This document shows positions 1-8,586 of a stretch of DNA of 64,000 bases, one piece after another (positions within the stretch are counted from its first letter, which is position 1; every line of letters begins with the position of its first letter). The position numbers and the translations under genes are program-made. The notes beneath the pieces were generated by a model that did not search any database, had not been told where the DNA came from, and saw nothing but the letters and a program-made list of their open reading frames with translations. The DNA is from Cerasicoccus arenae (lineage in GTDB: Bacteria; Verrucomicrobiota; Verrucomicrobiia; Opitutales; Cerasicoccaceae), in contig NZ_BMXG01000019.1 in NCBI RefSeq assembly GCF_014651635.1, forward strand, positions 19,482 through 83,481, written 5' to 3'.

Positions 1-247
1 CGTCATCGTGATTCAGTGAATCCTCGCTAATGTCCTTAGGACGTAGACTAAGCGGTTTTTGAACAGGGTTTACTGCCAAACGGATTTCTTCACACTCCAT
101 GAGCGGTAGCCAGTCTTCCCGATCCTCATCGTAATAGAGGGTGGTTTCGCTCGCTTTGCCAGCCTCGATCAAGTCCGCTATACGGCCAACATCATAAGGT
201 CCTTTCGCTTCTTCTGAGCCTGGCTCCTGAATGTAGTACTCACCCAT
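1..247 (-). CDS. GYF_2-like (DUF4339) domain protein, partial
   Basis: The reading frame starts at an ATG at 247 and stays open to the left window edge, so only about 82 N-terminal residues are visible. The peptide begins MGEYYIQ and has the pattern of the bacterial GYF_2 domain: an aromatic start, a KGPYDVGRIADLIEAGK helix region and a closing DWLPL. In this family the small domain is thought to mediate protein-protein contacts and is often joined to membrane segments, but nothing beyond the domain can be seen here. Function is not known. It is separated by about 100 bp from nadK on the same strand. Confidence 0.6.
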   Translation of the reverse strand, partial: MGEYYIQEPGSEEAKGPYDVGRIADLIEAGKASETTLYYDEDREDWLPLMECEEIRLAVNPVQKPLSLRPKDISEDSLNHDD

Positions 248-345
248 GTGTGCTAGCGAATTTTTCTGATTATGCCTTTGCGAGCAAGCTTAAAGCGGAA
301 AATCAGCACAATCATTACATCCCGTAAAAATCCCGTAAATCGTTG

Positions 346-1179
346 CTATAGCGATTGTTCTCCCATGTCACCACCCCAACGCAATTTCTGGCGTAAAATG
401 GTAAAATAGGAATAACTACGGGGCAGTAGCAGCGGTAACTCACCCCGTGAGATATGAATTTGAAGCGGGAAAATTTCCTGTCCGTTGAAGCGTTGAGCAC
501 CATCGAGCGTGACCTGTGCCTTGGCATTCTCCATAACACTCACCTTAAGCACACTGTCACGGGTCAGTACCAGACTCCGGTTACTTAGGCTATGCGGGCA
601 AATCGGAGTCATCACAAGCACCTCCGCGCCGGGCATAATGATTGGGCCGCCAGCAGACAGATTATAGGCCGTGGAGCCAGTCGGCGTGCTGAAAATCAGA
701 CCGTCGCTATAATACTCAGTCACTAACGTGCCTGCGCACCAGACCTGTAAGCCAATCAAGCGGCGCCCATCCGCGCTTTTGATTACGGCGTCGTTGAGCC
801 CGAGCGCATGCTGGTCATCCGCCGTAGTGCAGTGCAGTACTGAGCGTTTCTGGATGTCGAACTCGCCCTGTAATACTGCCACGAAATGCTCGCGAATCGA
901 AGCAGGGGAATACGTTGCCAAAAAACCCAGCTTCCCCTGATTCACCCCGAATACCGGTACACCGGAGCGCATGGACTCTGGAGCGGTGGAAAGTATCGTT
1001 CCGTCGCCCCCAAGCACACAACAGGCATCCGCCCCATCGAGGTAGCCCTCGGCAATCGGGTAATCGCTGCTACGGGTCGACTCCACCCCATGCTCGGCGC
1101 ACACGCCCTCGAGAAAATCCGCCAACTCGCCAGCGAGTGGCTTCTCGCGGTTGATCACGAATGCGATGCGGGAGAGCAT
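346..1179 (-). CDS. nadK: NAD kinase
   Basis: Phosphorylates NAD to NADP in the cytoplasm, using ATP or polyphosphate in this family. The 277-aa length is typical. The sequence shows the GGDGT motif at residues 57-61, the NQGKLGFL segment at 80-87 and the later STPTGSTAYNLSAGGPI block, the three hallmarks of the ATP-NAD kinase fold. The ATG at 1179 gives the usual short N-terminal strand (MLSRIAFVIN). It lies 16 bp downstream of argG on the same strand, so the two are probably co-transcribed. Nothing unusual in the catalytic regions. Confidence 0.95.
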   Translation of the reverse strand: MLSRIAFVINREKPLAGELADFLEGVCAEHGVESTRSSDYPIAEGYLDGADACCVLGGDGTILSTAPESMRSGVPVFGVNQGKLGFLATYSPASIREHFVAVLQGEFDIQKRSVLHCTTADDQHALGLNDAVIKSADGRRLIGLQVWCAGTLVTEYYSDGLIFSTPTGSTAYNLSAGGPIIMPGAEVLVMTPICPHSLSNRSLVLTRDSVLKVSVMENAKAQVTLDGAQRFNGQEIFPLQIHISRGELPLLLPRSYSYFTILRQKLRWGGDMGEQSL

Positions 1180-1195
1180 AAAGGGAAAGATAAAA

Positions 1196-2425
1196 TCAAA
1201 GTTTCATCTTGGACAATTGCTTAATGGCGCGAGCGCGCAGGCGGAGCCCCTGCAAACGGATAAAGCCGCTGGCATCGTCGGGGTTGTAGTCGCTGGCAAC
1301 ACCTTCCATAGAGGCGATTTTGTCGTCGTATAGTGAAAGATCACTCTTGCGACCCACAGTGATGACGTTTCCCTTGTAAAGCTTCAGGCGAGCGACGCCG
1401 CACACATGCTTTTGGCTGTCGTCAAAGAAAGCCTGCAACGCTTCACGCTCGGGCGCATACCAGAATCCGTAGTAGACCAGCTCGGCGTATTTTGGCACGA
1501 GGCTGTCGCGCAAATGCATAAGATCGCGGTCCATCGTAATGCTCTCCACCTGACGATGACCCTGCATGAGAATCGTGCCGCCGGGGGTTTCATAAACGCC
1601 ACGGCTCTTCATGCCGACAAAGCGGTTTTCCACCAGATCCACTCGGCCAATGCCATGCTTACCCGCGAGCTTATTGAGTGTCTTAAGAACTTGGGCGGGG
1701 TTCATTTCCTCGCCATTGACCGCGATACAATCGCCGCGTTCGTAGGTAAGCTCGACATATTCTGGCTCATTGGGCGCATCCTGAGGATCCACGCTCAACT
1801 TGAACATTTTCTTGTTCTCCGGCGTGGTCGGATCGAACCATGGATCTTCGAGAATACCAGCTTCGTAGGAAATATGCAGGAGGTTGCGGTCCATCGAGTA
1901 AGGCTTGGAAGCGCTGGCCTCAACGTTAACGCCATTTGCGGCACACCAATCGATCATTTCCGTACGGCCAGGGAAGGCGTCGCGGAAGATCTGCATGCGC
2001 CACGGTGAGATAATTTGCAGCTCGGGCGCAAGTGCGGCGTAAGTCAGCTCAAAACGAACCTGGTCATTGCCTTTACCGGTCGCCCCGTGAGCAACGGCGT
2101 TGCAGCCTTCCTGCTCAGCAATTTCGATCTGTGCCTTGGCAATCAACGGACGTGCAATGGACGTCCCGAGGTAATACTGGCCTTCGTAAATGGCGTTGGC
2201 GCGCATCATCGGATAGATGAAGTCGCTCGCGAACTCCTCAACGAGATCCAGCGTGTAGTGCTTGGACGCGCCTGTAGCGATGGCCTTTTCCTCTAGGCCA
2301 TCAAGCTCTTCTTCCTGACCCACGTCAGCAGCGAAAGTGACGATTTCGGCGTCGTAATGATTCTTAAGCCAGCGCACCAGCACCGACGTGTCCAAACCTC
2401 CAGAATATGCGAGAACGATTTTCAT
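1196..2425 (-). CDS. argG: Argininosuccinate synthase
   Basis: Joins citrulline and aspartate with ATP cleavage to make argininosuccinate, the penultimate step of arginine synthesis. At 409 aa it matches the normal family length. The N-terminal PP-loop [10 protein letters not shown] (residues 6-15) binds ATP, and the [13 protein letters not shown] and [16 protein letters not shown] blocks expected for citrulline/aspartate binding are present. ATG at 2425 places the P-loop directly at the N-terminus as in homologues. First gene of a likely argG-nadK unit; no other arginine genes are in the window. Confidence 0.97.
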   Translation of the reverse strand: MKIVLAYSGGLDTSVLVRWLKNHYDAEIVTFAADVGQEEELDGLEEKAIATGASKHYTLDLVEEFASDFIYPMMRANAIYEGQYYLGTSIARPLIAKAQIEIAEQEGCNAVAHGATGKGNDQVRFELTYAALAPELQIISPWRMQIFRDAFPGRTEMIDWCAANGVNVEASASKPYSMDRNLLHISYEAGILEDPWFDPTTPENKKMFKLSVDPQDAPNEPEYVELTYERGDCIAVNGEEMNPAQVLKTLNKLAGKHGIGRVDLVENRFVGMKSRGVYETPGGTILMQGHRQVESITMDRDLMHLRDSLVPKYAELVYYGFWYAPEREALQAFFDDSQKHVCGVARLKLYKGNVITVGRKSDLSLYDDKIASMEGVASDYNPDDASGFIRLQGLRLRARAIKQLSKMKL

Positions 2426-2511
2426 AGCTTTAAAGTGTCGGACTTAAACGAGAGACCGCCTCGCCGCCAAGGATAAAGCGCAACGGAACATAGATGGTGG
2501 CATTTCCACTC

Positions 2512-2538
2512 TTGACATCCCATTAAATCACTTAAAAT
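2512..2538 (+). promoter_or_regulatory. Sigma-70-like promoter for small membrane ORF
   Basis: TTGACA at 2512-2517 matches the -35 consensus exactly. TAAAAT at 2533-2538 is one mismatch from the -10 consensus, with a 15-bp spacer that is slightly short. It sits in the argG upstream region on the opposite strand and about 27 bp before the ATG at 2565. Predicted by eye only. Confidence 0.4.
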
Positions 2539-2564
2539 CAGTCTTACCTCATTTCAAATTAATT

Positions 2565-2714
2565 ATGAAGTACTTACTCGGTTTCGGCTTAATCGGCGTC
2601 GGCTTGTATCTGACCCAATCGTCTTTTGAAAAATCAACCGACGGAGGCGGCGTCTTATTTTACGGCCTCATTTTCGTGGGTGCCATTACGGTGATCAAGG
2701 AATGGATCAGTTGA
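2565..2714 (+). CDS. Small two-TM membrane protein (49 aa)
   Basis: A 49-codon frame starting MKYLLGFGLIGVG and ending KEWIS. It has two hydrophobic stretches (residues about 3-17 and 29-43) separated by a short polar loop with a GGG turn, so a small helical-hairpin membrane protein is likely. The stop codon ends at 2714, directly abutting the stop of the convergent EcsC-family gene at 2715. A promoter-like sequence lies upstream, but no clear Shine-Dalgarno. No family recognised; it could be non-coding. Confidence 0.45.
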   Translation: MKYLLGFGLIGVGLYLTQSSFEKSTDGGGVLFYGLIFVGAITVIKEWIS

Positions 2715-3569
2715 TCAGCGGTCCTCGATAAGCTTGGCCGAGTCTTTCGACTTTGCCAGCTCTCGATATTCGGCCTGCACGACATCTGGGCCGAACTGGC
2801 GCTCCAGTCGTCGCATGATGAAGTGGCCCAAGGCCAAATCTTGGTAAAAACCCGTAAAGTAGGTATTGACGATGGCACCGCCGACCGCGCCAATCGCTGG
2901 CACCATAATCGCAGCCGCCTTTTCAGTGACGGTCAGGCTAAAACGCTCAGCCACTTTCGCGATAAAACGAGTCAACGCGGGTGATCCAACGTCCAACACA
3001 CCGTTTTGCGCAGCATATTGAGCGGCCTCAGTAACGCGCTGGGCCAGCAGACCCCGGATCGCGAGGTAGCTGGCGTCAGACGATTCTTTTTTGCCACTCT
3101 TGGATTTATTACCGAGCGCAAAGACTTCGATACAGGCCAAGCGGGCTTCAGCATTGCGCAAGTCTTCCCCTTGGCTCCGGGCAACATCCGCGATGGAGCG
3201 CAGCATAATCGTGGTAGAAATCGGCAGTTCAACCGGCAATGAAGCCCACCCAAAAGCACCCCCAATCCCCCCCGTAGTCGCTGTGGCGAACTTATGAATG
3301 AGATTACTGCTCGTGCTAATTCGATCTTTTTCCAGAGTGAGCAATGCCACTTCCAGGGCGGCACGGAGAGCCTTGTCCGTCGCACTAACAATAACGCCGT
3401 TTGCCTTGTCCGGCAGCATTTCGAGTCCTTTTTCAATCGGCGCGCCGAGCAAATTAACCAACTGCGTAGCGAAGCTCGTGCGCTCCAAAATGCGGTGCGC
3501 CATCTGGATATCAAGATGGTCCTGTTCACTCCATACGGGCGGATCAATGAGCGGCGGAAACTTGGTCAT
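2715..3569 (-). CDS. EcsC family protein
   Basis: 284 aa with the EcsC-family pattern: an N-terminal ILERTSFATQLVNLLG segment, a central Gly-rich hydrophobic part (TGGIGGAFGWASLPVELP) and a C-terminal IMVPAIGAVGGAIVN stretch followed by an FMRRLE-like helix (seen as FIMRRLERQFG). The family is named after the third gene of the Bacillus ecsABC transporter locus, but most members stand alone with no known biochemical role. No ABC transporter genes are next to it, so only family membership is claimed. ATG at 3569 gives MTKFPPLIDPP. Confidence 0.8.
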   Translation of the reverse strand: MTKFPPLIDPPVWSEQDHLDIQMAHRILERTSFATQLVNLLGAPIEKGLEMLPDKANGVIVSATDKALRAALEVALLTLEKDRISTSSNLIHKFATATTGGIGGAFGWASLPVELPISTTIMLRSIADVARSQGEDLRNAEARLACIEVFALGNKSKSGKKESSDASYLAIRGLLAQRVTEAAQYAAQNGVLDVGSPALTRFIAKVAERFSLTVTEKAAAIMVPAIGAVGGAIVNTYFTGFYQDLALGHFIMRRLERQFGPDVVQAEYRELAKSKDSAKLIEDR

Positions 3570-3666
3570 AATGCTGCAATATTAACAATAAACGCGCCCG
3601 AGGCGAGCCAGTTGATACGATTGCTCGCCCTTCAAAGACCAGACCACGCGCTGGTTTGTTCCAGAG

Positions 3667-4599
3667 CTACTCTCCCTTCACCCCGCTAGCCAAGACGGTC
3701 TCGAAGCCAGGATCTCCCTGTTCATGGGCAACCACGTTAACCTTGACCGTGCTAAAACCGGTGTCCTTGAGCCAGCGATAAAGCTGATTTTCCGAAAAGC
3801 CCAGCCAGCGATCAGCGTAAAGCTCGTGCGCTTTCTCAAACTGATGCTCCTTGAGGTCCAGAACCACGAGCGTGCCCCCCGGCTTCAATATGCGATACGC
3901 CTCAGCGATGGCCTTGGCGGGCTTTTCCGCATGATGCAATGCCTGACTCAGTAAAGCTAATTCGACACTGCCGTCTTCCAAAGGAACGTTTTCGATGTCG
4001 CCCAATTTATAATGCAGATTCTCGATGCCGTTCTTGGCCGCAAGCTCAACCCCGACCTCGACCATCCGAGGTGAATTATCGATGCAGAAAACTTGCTCGG
4101 CGCGCTGGGCGAGCAATTGGGAAAGTACACCCTCCCCTGCCCCAAGGTCAGCAATCTTGATGTACGGAGTCAAATGCAGCAGGAAATGGCCAATGGCCTC
4201 CCAAGAACGGCCCGGACAATAATTGCGCCCAAGACGACCAGCGACCTGATTAAAATAATCCTCAGAAGCGCGGCGACGCCGGTCGAGCACCCGCTCTAGG
4301 TTTTTTTCGTCTTCACGAAACTCAGGCTCCTCACGAGCAGCTTCATATGCTGCGTCAATTAACCTCACCGTGGGCGGCGCAACGGAGTCGCTGAGCGAGT
4401 AGAAGGTCTTCTTACCTTCCTTCCGGTCATCCAGCAGCCCGCCCTGACGCAGCAACGCCAAATGCGAGGAGATCCGCGATTGCCCCATAGCAAGCAGCTC
4501 CTGCAACTCTGCCACCGACAGCTCTTCGCGGCGCAGTAGTTGGATAAGCCGCAGGCGCGTCGCATCGGCGAGTAGCTTGAGAGTGTCCCAGGAAGCCAT
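3667..4599 (-). CDS. ArsR-type HTH fused to SAM-dependent methyltransferase
   Basis: The 310-aa protein has a winged-helix ArsR/SmtB-like DNA-binding domain at residues 5-85 (helix-turn-helix around SVAELQELLAMGQSRISSHL) and a class I methyltransferase domain at about 140-300. The SAM-binding glycine loop is ADLGAGEG at 150-157. No cluster of metal-binding cysteines is visible in the HTH half, so metal sensing is unlikely. This architecture is known in several phyla, where it is often found near methionine/SAM-cycle genes; no such neighbours are present here. A SAM-responsive or methylation-linked regulator is a reasonable inference. Confidence 0.85.
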   Translation of the reverse strand: MASWDTLKLLADATRLRLIQLLRREELSVAELQELLAMGQSRISSHLALLRQGGLLDDRKEGKKTFYSLSDSVAPPTVRLIDAAYEAAREEPEFREDEKNLERVLDRRRRASEDYFNQVAGRLGRNYCPGRSWEAIGHFLLHLTPYIKIADLGAGEGVLSQLLAQRAEQVFCIDNSPRMVEVGVELAAKNGIENLHYKLGDIENVPLEDGSVELALLSQALHHAEKPAKAIAEAYRILKPGGTLVVLDLKEHQFEKAHELYADRWLGFSENQLYRWLKDTGFSTVKVNVVAHEQGDPGFETVLASGVKGE

Positions 4600-4667
4600 G
4601 GTCAGGTGTTTATCGTTTATTCACGCAGATTAAAGTCCAAAAATGCGCCGCATGACGCATCCATGAA

Positions 4668-4696
4668 AAAACCCGCCATGCTTGATGACGGGTTTT
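4668..4696 (-). terminator. Intrinsic terminator downstream of greA-like gene
   Basis: Inverted repeat AAAACCCG (4668-4675) and CGGGTTTT (4689-4696), extended inward by CAT/ATG after one mismatch, with a 5-nt loop. Read on the minus strand it ends in a T run. It lies 24 bp after the stop of the greA-like gene at 4720. Confidence 0.75.
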
Positions 4697-4719
4697 GTAA
4701 AAATATGAAACATCGCGAG

Positions 4720-6579
4720 CTACAGCGTGCGACCGCTGTCCACCCAACGTTTGATGCCCTTAATGGTCCACTGCACCGTATTGCCATCAATTTCGGTGGT
4801 AACCGTCGTATCGACGCCTTTGCCAACCAATGCCTGACCGAGGGGAGTCTTGTAGGAGAGGATGTTCTTCTCTGGCTCACTATCAAAGGCACCAAGAATT
4901 GCATATTCTTCAGACTGACCATCACTGTTGGTGAGCTGGACGATCGAACCCACGCTGACCACGTCATTAGAGGCATCGGTGAAGTCGGTGACGCTGGCGC
5001 GATTACGGTCACGCTCAAGGTTCGCCTTGCGAGCCATGAGGGTATCCTGGTCCTGCCGGGCCATCTTGTATTCCGAATTTTCCTTAAGGTCACCATGCTC
5101 ACGAGCAACGGCGATCGCTTCCTTATTCTCAGGAATACGAACTTCAACCAGCTCTTTGAGTTCGGCATTAAGTGCGTCAAAGCTCTTCTTACTGACGATC
5201 AAGTCTTCTACCTTCTCCAGTGCGGAACCGGAGATCAGGCCTTGAACGCTAGGATAAGTCTTAATGAAGCGAGCCAAGAGCGAATTTTTCGTCAAGCCCT
5301 CGAAGCCTTGATTGAGCATCAGGCCTTGAGCAAGGTCATGTGCTTCTTCTTCGCTGGCTTCAGCGAGCATGTCGGTGATCAACTCCTTGTCGTCACTGAG
5401 GATGTCTGCCAGCGGGATGCGGCGGTTACCCGTGCTCTGGAGTGCTTCTAGGTCGATCGCGTAAAGAACGTTGTTCAGGAAGCGTGGGCTAATCAAGCCA
5501 TCCACGAGCTTACGGAACTTGCGGGAGTTGCGGTTTTTAATGATCCACAACAGAACAGGACCACGTAGGTTCTGCTCACGCAACCAACGTCTAAAATGAT
5601 CGGCGACCATTTCTTCGCACTCGCGGTCAACGAGGAAGGAAATCGTTTCGCTGGTCATCTTACCTTCGCTGTTGCGGAGGATGTCGATGACGACGCTCTG
5701 CCAGTTGTCCGGATAGGTGCGGGACAACAGGTCGAGGAAACGCTTCTGGTAGCCAGTCGGAATTTCTGCCGCCAAGGCATTGAGGTCTGGCGTTTCCATA
5801 ACGAGTGACTTGGAAGTCGGCTCGATGGTTTCCGGATCAGCTTCCAAGTGGCGGGCTAAGTCATTGCGGACCCATACACCGTGCAAACGCTCAGCTTGGC
5901 TCAGGCCGTGGGCCTTCTTAACCGCTTCGGTCAAGTGCTCAAATATGTTTGGGAGGTCAGACTGAATCTCCTTCACGTTTTCAGAAATCTGATGCAGCTT
6001 TTCAGCCAGAAGAATCTTCTTCTTCGGTTGCTTGACGACGTAAAAATCTTCCAGAATTTCTTGCTCAGGCTTCAACGGCTCTTCGCGCAGAATATACGGG
6101 TCGATCTTGCGAGAAGGCGTCTGGACGCGTGGGTCCTTAACAAGTACCTTCTTGGTCTGAGTCCACCACTTCTTAAATTTAGCTGGGCCTAATAGGCGGG
6201 AAAGCACCCCTTCCAATTCAGTTGGGCTGGCTTCTTGATCTGGCATTCGCGCAAGGACTTCCACGATTAGATCGCCGGGCCGCTTCTTAATCATCTCTTC
6301 GATGACTGCAGGCTCGGTGCGACGACGCACGAGGATATTCTCCGGGTCTAGTATCTCCAACTTATCAATACAGAACGCTGGGGCCATCTGGTGACCGTCC
6401 TTGCCGTCCTCAAAGTCGATGATGAGCTTACCTTCACCTTCGTCGTAGCCTTGGATAGTGCCAAAGCCCCAGGAACGATGCATGCAGAACGCTCCGGGCT
6501 GCATCGCCTCCAGTTTTTTACGGTCGCCCGAAAGTGCGGGCTGCTTTTGTATGAGCAAATCGATTGCTTCTTGGTTCAT
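4720..6579 (-). CDS. greA: Long GreA/GreB-type transcription elongation factor
   Basis: The 619-aa protein ends in a complete GreA/GreB module. The coiled-coil tip is seen as AREHGDLKENSEYKMARQ (acidic D and E at the RNAP-secondary-channel tip), followed by the FKBP-like C-terminal domain (SVGSIVQLTNSDG onward). The first ~75 residues contain HRSWGFGTIQ and a short beta-rich stretch resembling the Tudor-like RNAP-binding domain of UvrD/PcrA and CarD; that match is by eye. The middle ~400 residues are helical and resemble the long N-terminal part of chlamydial GreA. Ordinary GreA is about 160 aa. Role inferred: rescue of backtracked RNA polymerase. Start codon is 20 bp from the divergent rsmB start. 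Confidence 0.85.
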   Translation of the reverse strand: MNQEAIDLLIQKQPALSGDRKKLEAMQPGAFCMHRSWGFGTIQGYDEGEGKLIIDFEDGKDGHQMAPAFCIDKLEILDPENILVRRRTEPAVIEEMIKKRPGDLIVEVLARMPDQEASPTELEGVLSRLLGPAKFKKWWTQTKKVLVKDPRVQTPSRKIDPYILREEPLKPEQEILEDFYVVKQPKKKILLAEKLHQISENVKEIQSDLPNIFEHLTEAVKKAHGLSQAERLHGVWVRNDLARHLEADPETIEPTSKSLVMETPDLNALAAEIPTGYQKRFLDLLSRTYPDNWQSVVIDILRNSEGKMTSETISFLVDRECEEMVADHFRRWLREQNLRGPVLLWIIKNRNSRKFRKLVDGLISPRFLNNVLYAIDLEALQSTGNRRIPLADILSDDKELITDMLAEASEEEAHDLAQGLMLNQGFEGLTKNSLLARFIKTYPSVQGLISGSALEKVEDLIVSKKSFDALNAELKELVEVRIPENKEAIAVAREHGDLKENSEYKMARQDQDTLMARKANLERDRNRASVTDFTDASNDVVSVGSIVQLTNSDGQSEEYAILGAFDSEPEKNILSYKTPLGQALVGKGVDTTVTTEIDGNTVQWTIKGIKRWVDSGRTL

Positions 6580-6599
6580 GGGATTTTAATTAATCGGGA

Positions 6600-8063
6600 A
6601 TGAGACCCTCTTCCGACTCTTCCGATCTCCCAACCAAGGTTGTCCTACCGAAAAAGAAACACGGCGCGTCTGCGGATGGCTGGCGCCATGCAGTCGCGCT
6701 GTGCGAGAAGTTTGTCTCGCGCTCCGACCAGAAGGCCGACGCGCTATTAAATAATTTGACTACAGACATTTCCTCCGAGGAACGGCGTCGTTGTCAACGT
6801 TTGTTTTATGGCGCCGTTCGTCACATGCGTTTAATCGATCATTTGCTTGATACGCTGATTTCTCGCCCCCCCCGCGTCCAACTAAGGGCAATGCTCGCCA
6901 TCGCCTTGGCTGAATGGCTCGAAAATATCGCTGCTGGAGCTATCCCCCCCCCCCTCTCATCTGGAAAAAAAGACGATGAAGGCATCCCCTCAGTTGACTT
7001 TTTTCCCGGCCTCGAAAAAGACGAGAGCTTGCCTAAAATCGTTGATTTCACCGTCGAACGCGTCAAAAAAGCCCTCAGCCCCGGCGAAGGTAAATTGGTC
7101 AACGCCGTCCTCCGCCGAATCCCCCCCCTGCTCACAGAAATACTCCAAAGCGGCTCACTCGGGCTAAAAACCAGCCACCCAGACTGGCTTGTCCGTCGTT
7201 GGATCGCCGAACGTGGTTCCGAATGGACCGAGCGCGAGCTCCTGCTCAATCAGACCCCCGCCGAACCTTGGCTCTGCTGGCGAAACCCAACTGTCTCCCC
7301 TCCCCCCTCTTGGACCCCCGCCCCCATCGATACGCTGCCAGCCGCCATTGACTCCGACTCAACACTCTCTTCAACCGCTCGCTTACCACGCTTTTTCCGG
7401 CTCGGAGTAGCGGCAGAGTGGTACATTGCTCATCAAGCACTCGCCAGTGGTCAGGCCTATGCCCAAGACCCGGCAACTTGGCTTGCCCCAGCCTTGGCCG
7501 ATGCTCAATCCGGCGAAGCCATCCTCGACCTATGCGCGGCCCCAGGAGGCAAAACATGCCATTTGTTAACGGCTCTGGGCAACGATCCCGCTGGGCTCTT
7601 GGTCGCACTCGACCAACCCGGCCCACGCATTAACCAGCTTGATGAGAATCTCCGCGCTTGGAGCACCGATGATGATGGCCCCGAAGTTCACCTCGTCGCA
7701 CTGAACCTGATGGACGCACAAGCCGAAGAGCTCGGCGCATTCCACGCCGTCCTACTCGACGCCCCGTGCTCTAACACAGGCGTCATCAGGCGCCGTCCTG
7801 ACATCAAGCTCCGCCTGCGCCCGGATGACATTACCAACTGCGTTGAGCTGCAAATAAGCCTCTTAACTAAAGCCGCCGAATTCGTCGCCGATGGCGGGCG
7901 TCTGATTTACAGTACCTGCTCACTAGAACCCGAGGAAAACGCGGGTGTCGTCGAGCAGTTTCTGGAAGCCAATCCCGAATGGCGCATCACCGCCAATGCC
8001 GAGTCCTCTCCTGCTGACACTGGTTTCGATGGCGCGAGTGTGTTCCGCCTAGAACGTGGCTAG
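6600..8063 (+). CDS. rsmB: 16S rRNA m5C967 methyltransferase
   Basis: RsmB-type methyltransferase that puts m5C on 16S rRNA. The N-terminal ~170 residues form the NusB-like RNA-binding domain (SSEERRRCQRLFYGAVRHMR). The C-terminal Rossmann domain has the SAM loop LDLCAAPGGKT, the DAPCSNTGV motif with the PC cysteine, and YSTCSLEPEEN with the TC catalytic cysteine. 487 aa is near family length; a low-complexity insert after the NusB domain contains long C tracts (for example 6944-6954, coding Pro) without breaking the frame. ATG at 6600 follows the divergent greA-like gene by 20 bp. Confidence 0.93.
   Translation: MRPSSDSSDLPTKVVLPKKKHGASADGWRHAVALCEKFVSRSDQKADALLNNLTTDISSEERRRCQRLFYGAVRHMRLIDHLLDTLISRPPRVQLRAMLAIALAEWLENIAAGAIPPPLSSGKKDDEGIPSVDFFPGLEKDESLPKIVDFTVERVKKALSPGEGKLVNAVLRRIPPLLTEILQSGSLGLKTSHPDWLVRRWIAERGSEWTERELLLNQTPAEPWLCWRNPTVSPPPSWTPAPIDTLPAAIDSDSTLSSTARLPRFFRLGVAAEWYIAHQALASGQAYAQDPATWLAPALADAQSGEAILDLCAAPGGKTCHLLTALGNDPAGLLVALDQPGPRINQLDENLRAWSTDDDGPEVHLVALNLMDAQAEELGAFHAVLLDAPCSNTGVIRRRPDIKLRLRPDDITNCVELQISLLTKAAEFVADGGRLIYSTCSLEPEENAGVVEQFLEANPEWRITANAESSPADTGFDGASVFRLERG
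6944..6954. repeat. Poly-C tract (11 C) in rsmB
   Basis: Eleven consecutive C on the + strand inside rsmB, coding Pro residues. Two further tracts of 8 C lie in the same gene (6866-6873 and 7121-7128). The reading frame is intact as given. Confidence 0.9.
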
Positions 8064-8080
8064 CCCATCGGCTATGCCAC
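8056..8080. terminator. Hairpin spanning two convergent stop codons
   Basis: GTGGC-TAGCC (8056-8065) pairs with GGCTATGCCAC (8070-8080) with one bulged base. The stem covers the stop of rsmB and the stop of the convergent gene at 8072. No T tract follows on either side, so terminator function is only a suggestion. Confidence 0.35.
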
Positions 8081-8569
8081 TTCGGGGTCTACGTCGAACT
8101 TACCGCCAGTGAAACACTGCACGGCGTAGATCGCGATCCAGAGCAGACCGTAAGCAAGGCCAAGCACAACGCCGATATCGATGATGCCGCGCCAAGGCTG
8201 AGAAAGCTGACGCACAATAACAATCAGGCCCACAATACCGAGCGTCAGGCACCAAGTCACGATCTTCCGCTTTTTCGTGGCATGGAAATACGCCATGCAG
8301 AAAAACGGCGCAAAGAGCACGTGGAGCGGCTTCGGATTTTCCGAGAGATACTTTGACCGGGCGACGACGCGCGGGGAAAATTGCTTTTGGAAGCCGCGGT
8401 AGCCCTCAGCCACGAGCATAAACAACGCCCAAATAATCGCCACGATCCACTGGAGCGTGGTCAGCCCGCCAGAGACGGCTTCAACGGCATGAGGTGTCAG
8501 CCGTACGACCGCGCTGCCGATAAAAAGGAAGACGCCTCCTAGGCCCCAAATAATTGCGATGTGCTTCAT
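8072..8569 (-). CDS. Hypothetical membrane protein (165 aa)
   Basis: No family recognised. Four hydrophobic segments are visible: about residues 4-24, 39-55, 103-121 and 130-150, with a basic, charged stretch between the second and third (GFQKQFSPRVVARSKYL). It lies 17 bp downstream of coaD on the same strand, so the two are likely co-transcribed, but nothing in the sequence links it to coenzyme A synthesis. Convergent with rsmB, 8 bp apart. Confidence 0.7.
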   Translation of the reverse strand: MKHIAIIWGLGGVFLFIGSAVVRLTPHAVEAVSGGLTTLQWIVAIIWALFMLVAEGYRGFQKQFSPRVVARSKYLSENPKPLHVLFAPFFCMAYFHATKKRKIVTWCLTLGIVGLIVIVRQLSQPWRGIIDIGVVLGLAYGLLWIAIYAVQCFTGGKFDVDPEVA

Positions 8570-8586
8570 GTACTGAAAAAAGAAGC

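Noticed and set aside
4606..5451. 281-aa plus-strand ORF antisense to the greA-like gene
   Set aside because: It mirrors the opposite-strand gene, shows no domain pattern and overlaps the terminator; the minus-strand protein is clearly real.
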